Shown here: positions 32,229 through 41,268 of the stretch, one piece after another
How positions within the stretch are numbered: the stretch's first letter is position 1
Layout: the number at the start of each line of letters is the position of its first letter
Source: Alphaproteobacteria bacterium
Lineage (GTDB): Bacteria; Pseudomonadota; Alphaproteobacteria; Micropepsales; Micropepsaceae
Reading direction: 5' to 3'
NCBI GenBank assembly: GCA_947474645.1
Contig: CANJJD010000001.1
Coordinates: 163,233-227,232, forward strand
Length of the DNA: 64,000 nucleotides
Program-made: the position numbers and the translations under genes
Notes under the pieces: model-generated
Database searches by the model: none
What the model saw: only the letters and a program-made list of their open reading frames with translations
What the model was told of the DNA's origin: nothing

Positions 32229-32592
32229 GGCATCGCAGGAGGATGGCCTGGCCGACCGCGCTGTTCAGCTTGACCACCTGGCTCATCCGCGCATCCGTGC
32301 GCGTATCGGCCTGGATCACCGTCACTCCGCGCGTGCCCAACGTGGCGGCGATGTTTTTGGCGGTCAGATCAATGGCGGTTTTGGTCCAGTCGGAACGGGG
32401 CGCCTCGGCCCCACCGGCGGTGAGTTCGCTGAGTTCGATGTCGGGCGTGGCCAGCACGATGGTCTTGGCCGTGCCGCTCCAGGCGATGGGGGCGCTGTCA
32501 GCCAGGCGCGGGCTGGCCGCCTCACAGGCGTAAAGCGGCGCGCACACAAACAACAGCGCGACGATTCTGATGCAGCCTTGGGCGCGATCCAT
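32128..32592 (-). CDS. Putative lipoprotein, probably truncated and running into the M48 gene
   Basis: 154 codons from ATG 32592. It starts with a signal peptide (IVALLFVCAPLYAC, possible lipobox LYAC) and a region SDWTKTAIDLTAKNIAATLG ... VVKLNSAVGQAIL that looks like a conserved alphaproteobacterial secreted protein. From about residue 118 the frame simply reads the M48 gene out of frame (LCHGGTGAECPGPAHRRAGG), giving Arg/Gly-rich nonsense. The true C-terminal half therefore appears lost. I recall the family pattern but cannot search it. Confidence 0.55.
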   Translation of the reverse strand: MDRAQGCIRIVALLFVCAPLYACEAASPRLADSAPIAWSGTAKTIVLATPDIELSELTAGGAEAPRSDWTKTAIDLTAKNIAATLGTRGVTVIQADTRTDARMSQVVKLNSAVGQAILLRCLAPLCHGGTGAECPGPAHRRAGGVDRRIVARRK

Positions 32593-32652
32593 TCCAGCCT
32601 CACGCGAGGTTTCAAGATAGCACGATTCGCCAAACCCTTTAGGCGAGATGCC

Positions 32653-33240
32653 TCAGGCCAGTCCTTCTTCCGACAGCGCCTTCTGTACGCCACCGCGCTT
32701 ATCCATGCGCGCCTTGAACTGGACGAGGCGCGGGCTGGCGGACAGGTCGATCTTCATTTTTTCGGCCCAGCGCAGGATCACATAGAGATAGGCGTCGGGC
32801 GCGGAAAAGCCGTCGCCCATCAGGTAATCGCCGGTGAGCTTGTCCTCTACCAGCTTGAGGCGCGCCGTGATCTTTTCCTTCGCCTTGGCCTTGGCGTCCT
32901 CATCGCCGCCGCCGAACAGGGGCGCGAAGTTCTTGTGCAGTTCGCCGCTGATGAAGCCGATCCATTCCAGGGCGCGGTAGCGCGCCATGCCGTCCTTGGG
33001 CATCAGCCCGGCCTTGTCACCGACATAGGGCAGCAAGGCGGCATTCTCGGTCAGGAGGGCGCCGTCTTCCAGGCGCAGCGCCGGGACATAGCCCTTGGGA
33101 TTGATGGCGGTGAAGTCTTCGCCCGTTTCGGTCGTGTGGGTTTTGAGATCCACCTTCTCCAACTCCAAAGCGAGGCCGCCTTCCGCCGCCACGATATGGG
33201 AGGCCAGCGAACAGGCGCCGGGCGAATAATAGAGCTTCAT
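32653..33240 (-). CDS. gstA: Glutathione S-transferase, beta class
   Basis: A 195-residue beta-class GST: MKLYYSPGACSLASHIVA (with Cys10, the catalytic cysteine of the class), NPKGYVPALRLEDG with the cis-Pro, and the C-terminal DGFSAPDAYLYVILRW. It conjugates or reduces with glutathione in the cytosol. It is followed (upstream on this strand) by an acyl-CoA synthetase gene 33 bp away; the two may form a unit. Substrate unknown. Confidence 0.93.
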   Translation of the reverse strand: MKLYYSPGACSLASHIVAAEGGLALELEKVDLKTHTTETGEDFTAINPKGYVPALRLEDGALLTENAALLPYVGDKAGLMPKDGMARYRALEWIGFISGELHKNFAPLFGGGDEDAKAKAKEKITARLKLVEDKLTGDYLMGDGFSAPDAYLYVILRWAEKMKIDLSASPRLVQFKARMDKRGGVQKALSEEGLA

Positions 33241-33273
33241 GGGGAAAGCCTTTCGGGTTTGCGGGGAGATAAC

Positions 33274-34845
33274 CTAGGAGGCGGCGCCTTGTTCCGCTTC
33301 CGCCATTTTCTGCACGCTGACATAGTCGGTTTTGCCGGTGGCCAGCATGGGGATGCTCTGCGCCAGCACCAACTCGCGCGGCACACTGAGTTCGGCCACG
33401 CCATGGTTCTGGGCCCAGCCGATCATGTCCGTCCGCCGCGCGTCGGGGGCGGTGGTGACCAGCACGATCTTCTCGCCCTTGCGCCCGTCGGGCAGCGCGA
33501 CGGCGGCGTGGGAATAGTCCGGCCACAAAGCGGCGGCGATATTCTCCACCACCGCCAGCGATACTGCCTCGCCGCCGATCTTGGCGAAACGCTTGAGGCG
33601 GCCGCGGATGGCGATGAAGCCGTCGTCATCGATCGCCGCGATGTCGCCGGTATTGTGCCAGCCGTCCGGCGGCGGCACGATCACACCCGGCGCATCCGGC
33701 TTGATATAGCCCTGCATGATGTTGGGGCCGCGCAGGTGAAGCTGGCCGGCGCCATGAATTCCTTCCACCGGCTCCAGCTTCGCTTCCATGCCCGCCATTA
33801 TCCGCCCGACCTTGCCGGGATGATTGTCCTCCAGGGTGTTGAGCGCCGCCACCGGCGAGGTCTCAGTGACGCCATAGCCTTCGACCAGGGTGACGGTGGA
33901 TTTCTTGCGCAAGGTAATGCGGGTCTCGTCGCGCAGCCGCTCGGCGCCGCACACCGCCACGCGCAGGCTGTCCATGTCGCCGGCATCGCAGCTTCGCGCA
34001 TACTGGTTGATGAAGGTGTCGGTGGACAGAAGGATGGTGGCGCTGTGGGCGCGGATGCGGCGCACAATGTCCTTGGGCGCCAGCGGCGTGGGATGGCAGA
34101 CAACCTTGATGCCGGCGATCAGGGGCAGGATGGTGCCGCCCACCAGCCCGAAGCAGTGAAACACGGGCAGGGGGTTGAACATGATGTCTTCGCGGCTGTG
34201 GGCGAAGCGGTCACGCACCTGCGCCACATTGGCCAGGATATTCTCATGGCTCAGCGCCACGCCCTTGGGCTGGCCCTCGGTGCCGGAGGTAAACAGGATC
34301 ACCGCCGTGTCATCGGGGCGGGAGCGCGCCGTCACCAGGCGCGGCACAAATTTTCCCGCCACCGCCGCCAGCTTGTCGGCCAGCGAGAGCTTGTCGCGAA
34401 CATCTTCCAGATAAACGACCTCAAAATCACTCAGCGCCTCGATCACGTCGCCAAGACCCGCCTTGTCCACCAGGCGGCGGGCGGTGACCACGCGGCGGAC
34501 GCAGGCTGTGGTGAGGGCGCTTTTCAGCGCCGCCGTGCCGCTGGTGAAGTTGAGCATGGTGGGAACGCGGCCATACGCCGACAGGGAATAGAAGGCGATG
34601 GCGCCCGCCGCACCCGTCGGCAACATCACGCCGACGCATTCGCCGGCGCGGGTGCCGCGTGTCAGGGCCGAGCCCAGCGCGAAGGCGGCGCGGATGATCG
34701 CATCATAGGAAAGAGCGCGGTCATCGCCATCCACCATGGCGATACTGTCGCCGCCATGCTCCGCGCGCGCGTCCAGCAGTGCCTGGAACACCGAACGCCG
34801 GGCGGCGGCTGGGTCGAACCTGGTCAGAGTGCCGGCAAGCGGCAT
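33274..34845 (-). CDS. AMP-dependent acyl-CoA/acyl-ACP synthetase
   Basis: A 523-residue adenylate-forming enzyme that activates a carboxylic acid with ATP. The P-loop ILFTSGTEGQPKGVALSH (about 183-200), GYGVTETSP (about 321-329), WHNTGDIAAIDDDGF and GRLKRFAKIGGEAVSL (about 430) are in order; the C-terminal Lys of GKTDYVS is the catalytic lysine. The sequence looks most like the synthetase half of Aas (acyl-ACP synthetase/2-acyl-GPE acyltransferase), but no acyltransferase domain is attached. The fatty acid specificity is not readable. Confidence 0.88.
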   Translation of the reverse strand: MPLAGTLTRFDPAAARRSVFQALLDARAEHGGDSIAMVDGDDRALSYDAIIRAAFALGSALTRGTRAGECVGVMLPTGAAGAIAFYSLSAYGRVPTMLNFTSGTAALKSALTTACVRRVVTARRLVDKAGLGDVIEALSDFEVVYLEDVRDKLSLADKLAAVAGKFVPRLVTARSRPDDTAVILFTSGTEGQPKGVALSHENILANVAQVRDRFAHSREDIMFNPLPVFHCFGLVGGTILPLIAGIKVVCHPTPLAPKDIVRRIRAHSATILLSTDTFINQYARSCDAGDMDSLRVAVCGAERLRDETRITLRKKSTVTLVEGYGVTETSPVAALNTLEDNHPGKVGRIMAGMEAKLEPVEGIHGAGQLHLRGPNIMQGYIKPDAPGVIVPPPDGWHNTGDIAAIDDDGFIAIRGRLKRFAKIGGEAVSLAVVENIAAALWPDYSHAAVALPDGRKGEKIVLVTTAPDARRTDMIGWAQNHGVAELSVPRELVLAQSIPMLATGKTDYVSVQKMAEAEQGAAS

Positions 34846-34881
34846 GGACGCATCCTGCGATAGCTCGGATGCTTCTTTACA

Positions 34882-35247
34882 TTACGTGGCGTGAAAATGC
34901 CCGATCCAGCTTTGGAAATTGCGAACCAGTCTTTCGCGCCCCTTGGGCGTGGCATTCTGGAACAGGCCGGCGATCTGCTCACGCAGGGGCCGGGAGTCGG
35001 CCCAGAGCTTTTCGGCCTGGGGCTCGATGGCACCGCGCAGGGGCTTGATCAGGTCGCGTTCCAGGCGCTTGGGGCCCACGATGGCCACGGCCAGGGCGGC
35101 AAGGCCGGCGGCGCCGATCACCACCAGGGCGGTGCGGGCTGTCTTGGTGCCGGCGGCGCGCAGCAGGCTGGCGGAGAATGACGATTTGGCGACAGGATGG
35201 TGGACGACCGCGCGGCGGCGGGGACGAGCATGCGAGGCAGTGGCCAT
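34882..35247 (-). CDS. Hypothetical membrane protein with basic N-terminus
   Basis: A 121-residue protein of no recognised family. The N-terminus is strongly basic (ATASHARPRRRAVVHH), one hydrophobic helix follows at about 41-62 (ALVVIGAAGLAALAVAIVG), and the C-terminus is amphipathic and helical (LWADSRPLREQIAGLFQ). GGGAG lies before ATG 35247; 13 in-frame codons upstream are rejected because they precede this site. It might be a small envelope protein. The 200 bp up to the next, diverging gene contain a hairpin GTGCCGC-AACGC-GCGGCAC near 35361-35379. Confidence 0.65.
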   Translation of the reverse strand: MATASHARPRRRAVVHHPVAKSSFSASLLRAAGTKTARTALVVIGAAGLAALAVAIVGPKRLERDLIKPLRGAIEPQAEKLWADSRPLREQIAGLFQNATPKGRERLVRNFQSWIGHFHAT

Positions 35248-35448
35248 AAGACGCTCCCATTGGGATGAACAGGTGCAACGCAACAAACGCCGCCCGGTTC
35301 ATTATTTTCCGTATCTGCAAATACCTTCTTGAGCAAAACCCGCCAAGAGCGCCCCTTTTGTGCCGCAACGCGCGGCACGAGTTTCAAAGCGCCGCAATGG
35401 CGCCGCAATAGGGCGCGCAGGGTGGATCTCAACCAACCCAGGTGATTT

Positions 35449-35733
35449 ATGCGTTTCATCCTCGCCGCCGCCGTCGCGCTGTCGTTTGCCGCGGCGCCCG
35501 CCTATGCCGCGGATCCCGTGGCTGACACGGCTGCCGCGGCGGTGGCCGAAACGCCTGCTGCGGTGACCGCCGAGACGCCGGTGGTGGCGGCCAAGCCCGG
35601 CCAGACCATTCCCAAGGAAGAGAAGCCCGAAGGCGCCACGGCGCTTTGCAAGGACGGCACCTATACCAAGACCCGCAACCAGGTCGGCGTCTGCTCCAGC
35701 CATAAGGGGTTGGCCTACTGGCTTAAGCGCTAA
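35449..35733 (+). CDS. Secreted DUF3761-like small protein
   Basis: A 94-residue exported protein: signal peptide 1-20 (ALSFAAAPAYAA), an Ala/Val/Thr/Pro-rich spacer and a conserved end ALCKDGTYTKTRNQVGVCSS HKGLAYWL, with two Cys that could form a disulfide. That end matches the DUF3761 pattern found in envelope proteins and at the C-terminus of larger ones. GGTGATTT precedes ATG 35449. Function unknown. Confidence 0.75.
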   Translation: MRFILAAAVALSFAAAPAYAADPVADTAAAAVAETPAAVTAETPVVAAKPGQTIPKEEKPEGATALCKDGTYTKTRNQVGVCSSHKGLAYWLKR

Positions 35734-35855
35734 CACCCGGTTCGCAACAACGGCAAATCAGGCTATGCTGCGTTGATGCAGCGGACGGTTCACATCCCGT
35801 GCCTTGGCGGCGCGCTTGTTTTGAGCGCGGCGGATTTGGAAATCCGGTAGGAACG

Positions 35856-36032
35856 ATGGACGCCGCCCGCAACATCATTCTGGGATTGGTGTTCATCAGC
35901 CTGGGCTTTGCCGCCTATGCCGCCAACGCCCAGCTCCATCCCTTGTGGCGGCTGGGCAGTGTCGTGGCGGTCGGCAGTGTCGCCTCGGTGGGTGCGCTGG
36001 TGTTCCTGTGGTCGGCGTTCCGGCGGGGCTGA
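35856..36032 (+). CDS. Small two-helix membrane protein
   Basis: A 58-residue protein made of two hydrophobic helices (about 7-25 and 33-53) joined by AQLHPLWRLG, with a basic end (FRRG). GGTAGGAACG precedes ATG 35856, a good ribosome site. No family recognised. It converges with a lipoprotein gene after 5 bp. The strong ribosome site and hydrophobic pattern support it as real. Confidence 0.6.
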   Translation: MDAARNIILGLVFISLGFAAYAANAQLHPLWRLGSVVAVGSVASVGALVFLWSAFRRG

Positions 36033-36037
36033 ACCCT

Positions 36038-36337
36038 TTAACGGTAGGGACGATCCGTGGTGCGGATTGGGTCCTGGGGCTCCTGCGGGCGGCCCAGCAC
36101 TTCGCAAGTGAAACTCATGGTGTTGCTGGCCACGTCCGTGCGCAGCTTGCGCGCATAGCGTTGATAGCGGTCGCAATGGTCCCTGGCCGCGTCCATGGCA
36201 TTGTCCTCGCCATAGGCGGTGGCGACCAGGTGAACCGTGCCGCCATTCTCATCGCCGCCGCTCACCGGCATGATGTAGGAGCAGGCCGTCAAACCCAATA
36301 GAGGGGGCGCCAGAAGCGCCAGCCATAGATATTTCAT
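36038..36337 (-). CDS. Small putative lipoprotein
   Basis: A 99-residue protein with a lipoprotein signal (MKYLWLALLAPPLLGLTAC, lipobox LTAC at 16-19) and a short mature domain (DAARDHCDRYQRYARKL ... SFTCEVLGRPQ) with two Cys that may pair. It is the kind of small lipoprotein common in this class. Function unknown. Confidence 0.7.
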   Translation of the reverse strand: MKYLWLALLAPPLLGLTACSYIMPVSGGDENGGTVHLVATAYGEDNAMDAARDHCDRYQRYARKLRTDVASNTMSFTCEVLGRPQEPQDPIRTTDRPYR

Positions 36338-36501
36338 CGCCCGAGCGCCCTTAGACCGCCGCGAGACTCAAGCCCCGCTTCGCCTTTATACCCTGATCAC
36401 TAGCGCCGGAGGCACAATCTGGGTGTATATTCCCAATCCGCAGGGCTGCCCGCGCCGCTGTGCTTGGTGATTTTAACCCGTACGGCGTCTATATCTCGGC
36501 C

Positions 36502-37437
36502 ATGACCACCGTCATCGACAAGCTCAGGCATCCCGAAAAGGCCCACCGCCCGGACACTGACATCCAGCGCAAGCCGGACTGGATCCGGGTCAAGGCGCCG
36601 GTGTCCAGAGAATACCAGGTCACCCGCGATATCGTGCGCGCCAACAAGCTGCACACGGTGTGCGAGGAGGCGGCCTGCCCGAACATCGGGGAGTGCTGGA
36701 CCAAGCGCCACGCCACCATGATGATCATGGGCGACACCTGCACCCGCGCCTGCGCCTTCTGTAACGTCAAGACCGGCTTGCCCGGCGCGTTGGATGCGGA
36801 GGAGCCGGCCAATGTCGCCCGCGCGGTCAAGACGCTGGGCCTGGCGCATGTGGTGATCACCTCGGTGGATCGCGATGATTTGGCGGACGGCGGAGCACTG
36901 CATTTCGCGGACGTGATCCGCGCCATTCATGACATGAGCCCCGGCACCTCGGTGGAAGTGCTGACCCCGGACTTTCTGCGCAAGGACGGCGCCATCGAAA
37001 CCGTGATGGCGGCGCGGCCCGATGTGTTCAACCACAATCTGGAAACCGTGCCGCGGCTTTATCTCAACATCCGGCCGGGCGCGCGCTATTTCGCCTCGCT
37101 GCGGCTGTTGCAGCGCGCCAAGGAATTGATGCCCGAGGGCTTCACCAAATCCGGGCTGATGGTTGGCCTTGGTGAAACACGGGAAGAAATCATGCAGGTG
37201 ATGGACGACCTGCGCGCAGCGGGCGTGGACTTCCTCACCATCGGCCAATATTTGCAGCCCACCCGCAAGCATGCCCGGCTGGACCGCTTCTGGACGCCGG
37301 AGGAATTTTCCGGCCTGGAAAGCATCGCCCGCGCCAAGGGCTTCCTGATGGTGTCGGCGTCGCCGCTGACCCGCTCCTCCTATCACGCCGACAGCGACTT
37401 TGCGGAGCTGAAGGCGGCGCGCGCTGCCAAGGCGTGA
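36502..37437 (+). CDS. lipA: Lipoyl synthase
   Basis: Radical-SAM enzyme that inserts sulfur into octanoyl-carrier proteins. The 311 residues carry both clusters: the auxiliary cluster ligands in [12 protein letters not shown] (about 54-65) and the radical-SAM ligands in CTRACAFC (about 80-87); the C-terminal RSSYHAD holds the serine ligand of the auxiliary cluster. ATG 36502 gives the normal N-terminus; the frame is open 14 codons upstream. The last bases overlap the next gene's GTG start. Confidence 0.97.
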   Translation: MTTVIDKLRHPEKAHRPDTDIQRKPDWIRVKAPVSREYQVTRDIVRANKLHTVCEEAACPNIGECWTKRHATMMIMGDTCTRACAFCNVKTGLPGALDAEEPANVARAVKTLGLAHVVITSVDRDDLADGGALHFADVIRAIHDMSPGTSVEVLTPDFLRKDGAIETVMAARPDVFNHNLETVPRLYLNIRPGARYFASLRLLQRAKELMPEGFTKSGLMVGLGETREEIMQVMDDLRAAGVDFLTIGQYLQPTRKHARLDRFWTPEEFSGLESIARAKGFLMVSASPLTRSSYHADSDFAELKAARAAKA

Positions 37438-37877
37438 TCTCCCACCGCGAGACCCGCAGCGTCCCCTATCCGGCCGAGCTGATGTATGCGGTGGTTTCGG
37501 ACGTGGAGAAGTATCCGGAATTCCTGCCCTGGGTGGTGGCGCTGCGCATCCTGTCGCGCCACCCCGGCGGCATGATGGCGGAAATGGCGGTGGGTTATGG
37601 CGGCTTGCGCGAGCGCTATACCAGCGACATCAAGCTGGACCCTGCTATCCGCCGCATCGACGTCGCCCAGATCAGCGGACCGTTCAAGACCCTGGAAAAT
37701 CACTGGCAGTTCACGCCTATGGCGGGCGGGCAGGGCTGCGAAGTTACCTTCTCCATCCTGTTCGAGTTCAAGAGCCGCCTGCTGCACAGCGTGGCCGGGG
37801 CCAAGTTCGAGAAAGTGATGCTGAAAATGGCCGACGCCTTTGAGGCGCGGGCGAAGGCGATTCAAGACAGCGCTTGA
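37434..37877 (+). CDS. Coenzyme Q-binding COQ10 / RatA-like START domain protein
   Basis: A 147-residue single-domain START/polyketide-cyclase-like protein, COQ10 type, which binds ubiquinone and supports respiration in homologues; the E. coli relative is called RatA and has been linked to ribosome association. [24 protein letters not shown] (helix-grip start) and [25 protein letters not shown] (C-terminal helix) are typical. The start GTG 37434 overlaps the lipA stop (GTGA). The lipA-COQ10 pairing is usual in the class. Confidence 0.92.
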   Translation: MISHRETRSVPYPAELMYAVVSDVEKYPEFLPWVVALRILSRHPGGMMAEMAVGYGGLRERYTSDIKLDPAIRRIDVAQISGPFKTLENHWQFTPMAGGQGCEVTFSILFEFKSRLLHSVAGAKFEKVMLKMADAFEARAKAIQDSA

Positions 37878-37887
37878 TTGCCGTGCA

Positions 37888-38376
37888 TCAGAGAAGCTGC
37901 GCCATCATTTCCAGCGCGGCTTCGACGCTGGCCAGCCGTATTTCGCTGCGGCCGATGTCGCCGAAACGGCACTCACGATGCAGCGTGGCTTCGCCCGCCC
38001 GCGCCGCCGCGATATGCACCAGGCCGACCGGCTTTTCCTCCGTGCCGCCGCCGGGACCGGCGATGCCGGTGACCGCGATGGACAGTTGCGCGGTTGAGGC
38101 GCGGATGGCGCCTTCGGCCATGGCGCGGGCCACCGCTTCCGACACCGCGCCGTGCTGGCGCAGCAGGCCCGCGGGCACGCCCAGCATGTCTTCCTTGGCC
38201 TGGTTGGAATAGGTGACAAAGCCGCGATCGAGCACATCGGAGGAGCCGGCGATCTCGGTCAGCAGGCTCGCGATCAATCCGCCGGTGCAGCTTTCCGCCG
38301 TGGCGAGTTTCAGCCCTTGCGCGCGCGCCGCCGCCAGCAGCGTCTCGGCACGGGCACGGAGGTCAGCGGAAAACAT
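37888..38376 (-). CDS. CinA C-terminal domain protein (NMN amidase, PncC-like)
   Basis: A 162-residue protein corresponding to the CinA C-terminal domain, which hydrolyses nicotinamide mononucleotide to recycle pyridine nucleotides. Key motifs: TAESCTGGLIASLLTEIAGSS (about 29-48), VTYSNQAKEDMLGV and GIAGPGGGTEEKPVGLVHI. ATG 38376 overlaps the pgpA stop (TGATG). The longer in-frame extension upstream lies inside pgpA and is rejected. Confidence 0.92.
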   Translation of the reverse strand: MFSADLRARAETLLAAARAQGLKLATAESCTGGLIASLLTEIAGSSDVLDRGFVTYSNQAKEDMLGVPAGLLRQHGAVSEAVARAMAEGAIRASTAQLSIAVTGIAGPGGGTEEKPVGLVHIAAARAGEATLHRECRFGDIGRSEIRLASVEAALEMMAQLL

Positions 38377-38879
38377 CAGATGTGGAAAAAATAGCGCGCC
38401 GCGACCACGCCGGCGCCGGCCATGCCGCCGGCGATCATGTCGTCGACCATCACGCCGAGGCCGCCCTTGAGATTCTGGTCGGCCCAACCCACCGGCCAGG
38501 GCTTCCAGATGTCGAACAGGCGGAACAGCACAAAGGCCAGGCCAAAGGCGGGCAGGGAGATTTGCTGCGGCGCAGGCACCAGCCCGCCGAAGCTGAGAAG
38601 GCAGAAGGAACAGGCGAACCATTGCCCCGCCAGCTCGTCAATCACGCATTCGGAAGGATCGTCGCGGCCGGTGGCGCGCACATGGTCGGCGCAGGCGAGA
38701 ATCCCGATCACCAGCACGATGATGCTGGAGGCCAGCAGCCCCATGCCGCCGCCGGCATAAAGCGCGATCAGAATGGCCAGCGGGATCGCCACCGCGCTCA
38801 TCACGGTGCCGGGCGCGATGTTGAAATAGCCGATGCCGAACACTGACGCGACAACGGTAGCGGCGCGGGGGATCTTCAC
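38376..38879 (-). CDS. pgpA: Phosphatidylglycerophosphatase A
   Basis: Membrane phosphatase converting phosphatidylglycerophosphate to phosphatidylglycerol. 167 residues from GTG 38879, which overlaps the ispDF stop by 4 bp. The family motifs [15 protein letters not shown] near the start, [10 protein letters not shown] (acidic metal-binding site, about 85-94) and [26 protein letters not shown] near the end are all present, with hydrophobic helices between them. Confidence 0.94.
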   Translation of the reverse strand: MKIPRAATVVASVFGIGYFNIAPGTVMSAVAIPLAILIALYAGGGMGLLASSIIVLVIGILACADHVRATGRDDPSECVIDELAGQWFACSFCLLSFGGLVPAPQQISLPAFGLAFVLFRLFDIWKPWPVGWADQNLKGGLGVMVDDMIAGGMAGAGVVAARYFFHI

Positions 38880-40024
38880 AGCTTCACGGTCGCGATGGCC
38901 TGGGCGGCAATGCCTTCGCGGCGGCCGGTAAAGCCCAGCCCTTCCGTGGTGGTGGCCTTCACGCTCACCCGCGCCTCTTCGATCTTCAGGATTTCGGCGA
39001 TCTTGGCTTTCATGGCGTCGCGGTGCGGGCCGACCTTGGGGCGTTCGCAGATGATGGTGACGTCGACATGGGAAATCACCCCGCCCCTGGCCGCGACCAG
39101 ATTGGCGGCATGATCTAGAAACTTCCACGACGGCGCGTCTTTCCAGCGTGCATCGGTGGGAGGGAAATGCTGGCCGATATCGCCTTCGCCGATACAGCCC
39201 AGCAGGGCATCGGTAATGGCATGCAGCCCCACATCGGCGTCGCTATGGCCTTCCAGCCCGTGACTGTGCGGCACCTTCAGGCCGCAGAGCCAGATGTGAT
39301 CGCCTTCCTTGAACTTGTGCACATCGTAACCCGATGCCGTGCGCACGTCGGCGCCGATCAGGGATTCGGCCAGGGCGAAATCCTGCTTGCGCGTCACCTT
39401 GATGTTCTTCTCTTCGCCTTCGACCATCTGCACTTTCATTCCCGCCAGTTCCGCCAGCGCCACGTCATCGGTAACTTCCGTGCCTGCATGCATCCGATGC
39501 GCCGCGGCGATCTTGGCATAGACAAAGCCCTGGGGCGTCTGGGCGCGATAAAGATTTTCGCGGGCGACCAGGCTCCAGCGGCCATCATTGCCGGCGCGGC
39601 GCAAGGTGTCGGACGCCGCGATCATGGGCAAGGCGCCGTCGGCGCCGCCCTCAAGCGCCGCCACCACATCGCCAATCACCTTGCGCGAGATCAGCGGCCG
39701 CGCCGCGTCATGGATCAGTACGAAGTCCGGCGCGTCCTTGGCCAGCGCCTCCAGCCCCAGCCGCACGGATTCCTGGCGGGTGGCGCCGCCAGTCACGGGC
39801 GGGGGAAGGGAAAGCCCGGCCAGCGCCTGGGCGGCAAGTTCTGTCTGGCCAGCGCCGATCACCACCAGCACGGGCCATTTTGAATCGGAAAAGAGGGCGG
39901 CAAACGCCTCGACCGTCCGGCGCAGCATCGGCTTGCCCGCCAGCCGTTCATATTGTTTCGGCAGCTCCGTCCCGGCGCGCTCGCCTTTGCCGGCGGCGAC
40001 AACCAGAACCGCAATACGCGGCAT
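38876..40024 (-). CDS. ispDF: Bifunctional IspD/IspF enzyme of the MEP pathway
   Basis: A 382-residue fusion joining 2-C-methylerythritol 4-phosphate cytidylyltransferase (IspD, 1-225: [28 protein letters not shown]) and MEcPP synthase (IspF, from about 228: [26 protein letters not shown], with Zn ligands Asp and His, then [13 protein letters not shown]). The fusion is typical of alphaproteobacteria. It heads a leftward operon ispDF-pgpA-cinA with 4-base overlaps, and diverges from ntrB. Confidence 0.97.
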   Translation of the reverse strand: MPRIAVLVVAAGKGERAGTELPKQYERLAGKPMLRRTVEAFAALFSDSKWPVLVVIGAGQTELAAQALAGLSLPPPVTGGATRQESVRLGLEALAKDAPDFVLIHDAARPLISRKVIGDVVAALEGGADGALPMIAASDTLRRAGNDGRWSLVARENLYRAQTPQGFVYAKIAAAHRMHAGTEVTDDVALAELAGMKVQMVEGEEKNIKVTRKQDFALAESLIGADVRTASGYDVHKFKEGDHIWLCGLKVPHSHGLEGHSDADVGLHAITDALLGCIGEGDIGQHFPPTDARWKDAPSWKFLDHAANLVAARGGVISHVDVTIICERPKVGPHRDAMKAKIAEILKIEEARVSVKATTTEGLGFTGRREGIAAQAIATVKL

Positions 40025-40147
40025 GAGAGTTCCTTCCTAAGCTGGTGGACTGCCTAACATTTAAGAACGTTGAGCGCGATATATGTTGCTTTGCGGCATA
40101 GTGCCTATATTATCAGCGCCTGACAGTTGTGCACAAACAATAGGCAA

Positions 40148-41266
40148 TTGGATTTGGTTGGCGTTCTTCAAAAGCTGCGTACCGCTGGCACCGCCGAAGG
40201 CGGCACGGGCACCATCGCCAACGCGCTGCCGATGCCGGTGATGCTGCTGGGCAGCAAACAGGAAGTGATCTACGCCAACCCCGCCGCCGAGCAGTTCTTC
40301 GATACCGGCCTGACCATCCTGCGCAAGCAGAGCCTGGCCGACCTGATCGCCGCCCACTCGCCCTTGTTCCAGCTTGTCGCCCAGGCCGCCGAGCGCAACG
40401 CCTCTGCCGCCGAACGCAACATCGATCTTTCCACCCCCAAGCAGGGCGAGCGCGTCGCCGATGTGACGGTGACGCCGGTGCCCGAACCGGAAGGCGCCAT
40501 GTTGCTGACCTTCCAGGAACGCAGCCTGGCGCAGCGCATGGACCGCCAGTTGATGGCGCGGGGCGCGGTGCGCTCCATGCACGGCATGGCGGCGGTGCTG
40601 GCGCACGAGATCAAGAACCCGCTGGCGGGCATCCGCGGCGCGGCGCAATTGCTGGAAGAAGGCATGGCGCCGGAAGATCGCGAGATGACCCAGCTCATCA
40701 TCGCCGAAAGCGACCGCATCCGGAACCTGATCGACCGGATGGAAAGCTTCGGCGACACCCGCACCTTTGTCCGCCATCCCGTCAATATCCACGAAGTGCT
40801 GGACCGGGTGCGCAAGGTGGCCGAATCCAGCTTTGCGCGCGGCATCACCATCGTGGAAACCTTCGATCCCTCGCTGCCGGCGGTGTCGGGCGATCATGAC
40901 CAGTTGATCCAGGTGTTCCTGAACCTGGTGCGCAACGCCGCCGACGCGCTTCCCGAGACAGGCGGGGAGATCACCCTGACCACCGGCTATCGCCCGGGCG
41001 TGAAATTCGGCGCCGGCCTGGCGGGCGATCGGGTGTCGCTGCCGCTGGAAGTGACGGTGCGCGACAATGGTTCGGGCGTGCCGTCGGATTTGCTGCCTTA
41101 CATCTTCGATCCTTTTGTCACCACCAAGGTGCGCGGCACGGGCCTGGGGCTCGCGCTTGTGGCCAAGATCGTGGGCGATCATGGCGGCGTCATCGAGTGC
41201 GACTCCGTTTCGGGCCGCACCCTGTTCCGCGTGCTGTTGCCGCAATCGCGTGCCGGGGAGAGCTGA
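40148..41266 (+). CDS. ntrB: Nitrogen regulation sensor histidine kinase NtrB
   Basis: Cytosolic kinase/phosphatase for NtrC, controlled by the PII protein. 372 residues from TTG 40148 (AGG four bases upstream); TTG 40127 is the alternative and no ATG fits. A PAS domain (about 20-125) precedes the phosphorylated His in [23 protein letters not shown], followed by the HATPase with NAADALP, DNGSGVP and [16 protein letters not shown]. The gap to ispDF (102 bp) holds no dusB gene, unlike many relatives. ntrC follows after 2 bp. Confidence 0.95.
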   Translation: MDLVGVLQKLRTAGTAEGGTGTIANALPMPVMLLGSKQEVIYANPAAEQFFDTGLTILRKQSLADLIAAHSPLFQLVAQAAERNASAAERNIDLSTPKQGERVADVTVTPVPEPEGAMLLTFQERSLAQRMDRQLMARGAVRSMHGMAAVLAHEIKNPLAGIRGAAQLLEEGMAPEDREMTQLIIAESDRIRNLIDRMESFGDTRTFVRHPVNIHEVLDRVRKVAESSFARGITIVETFDPSLPAVSGDHDQLIQVFLNLVRNAADALPETGGEITLTTGYRPGVKFGAGLAGDRVSLPLEVTVRDNGSGVPSDLLPYIFDPFVTTKVRGTGLGLALVAKIVGDHGGVIECDSVSGRTLFRVLLPQSRAGES

Positions 41267-41268
41267 AC

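Noticed and set aside
37434..37877. RatA as half of a toxin-antitoxin pair
   Set aside because: The protein fits the COQ10 ubiquinone-binding group and lies next to lipA; no antitoxin gene is adjacent.
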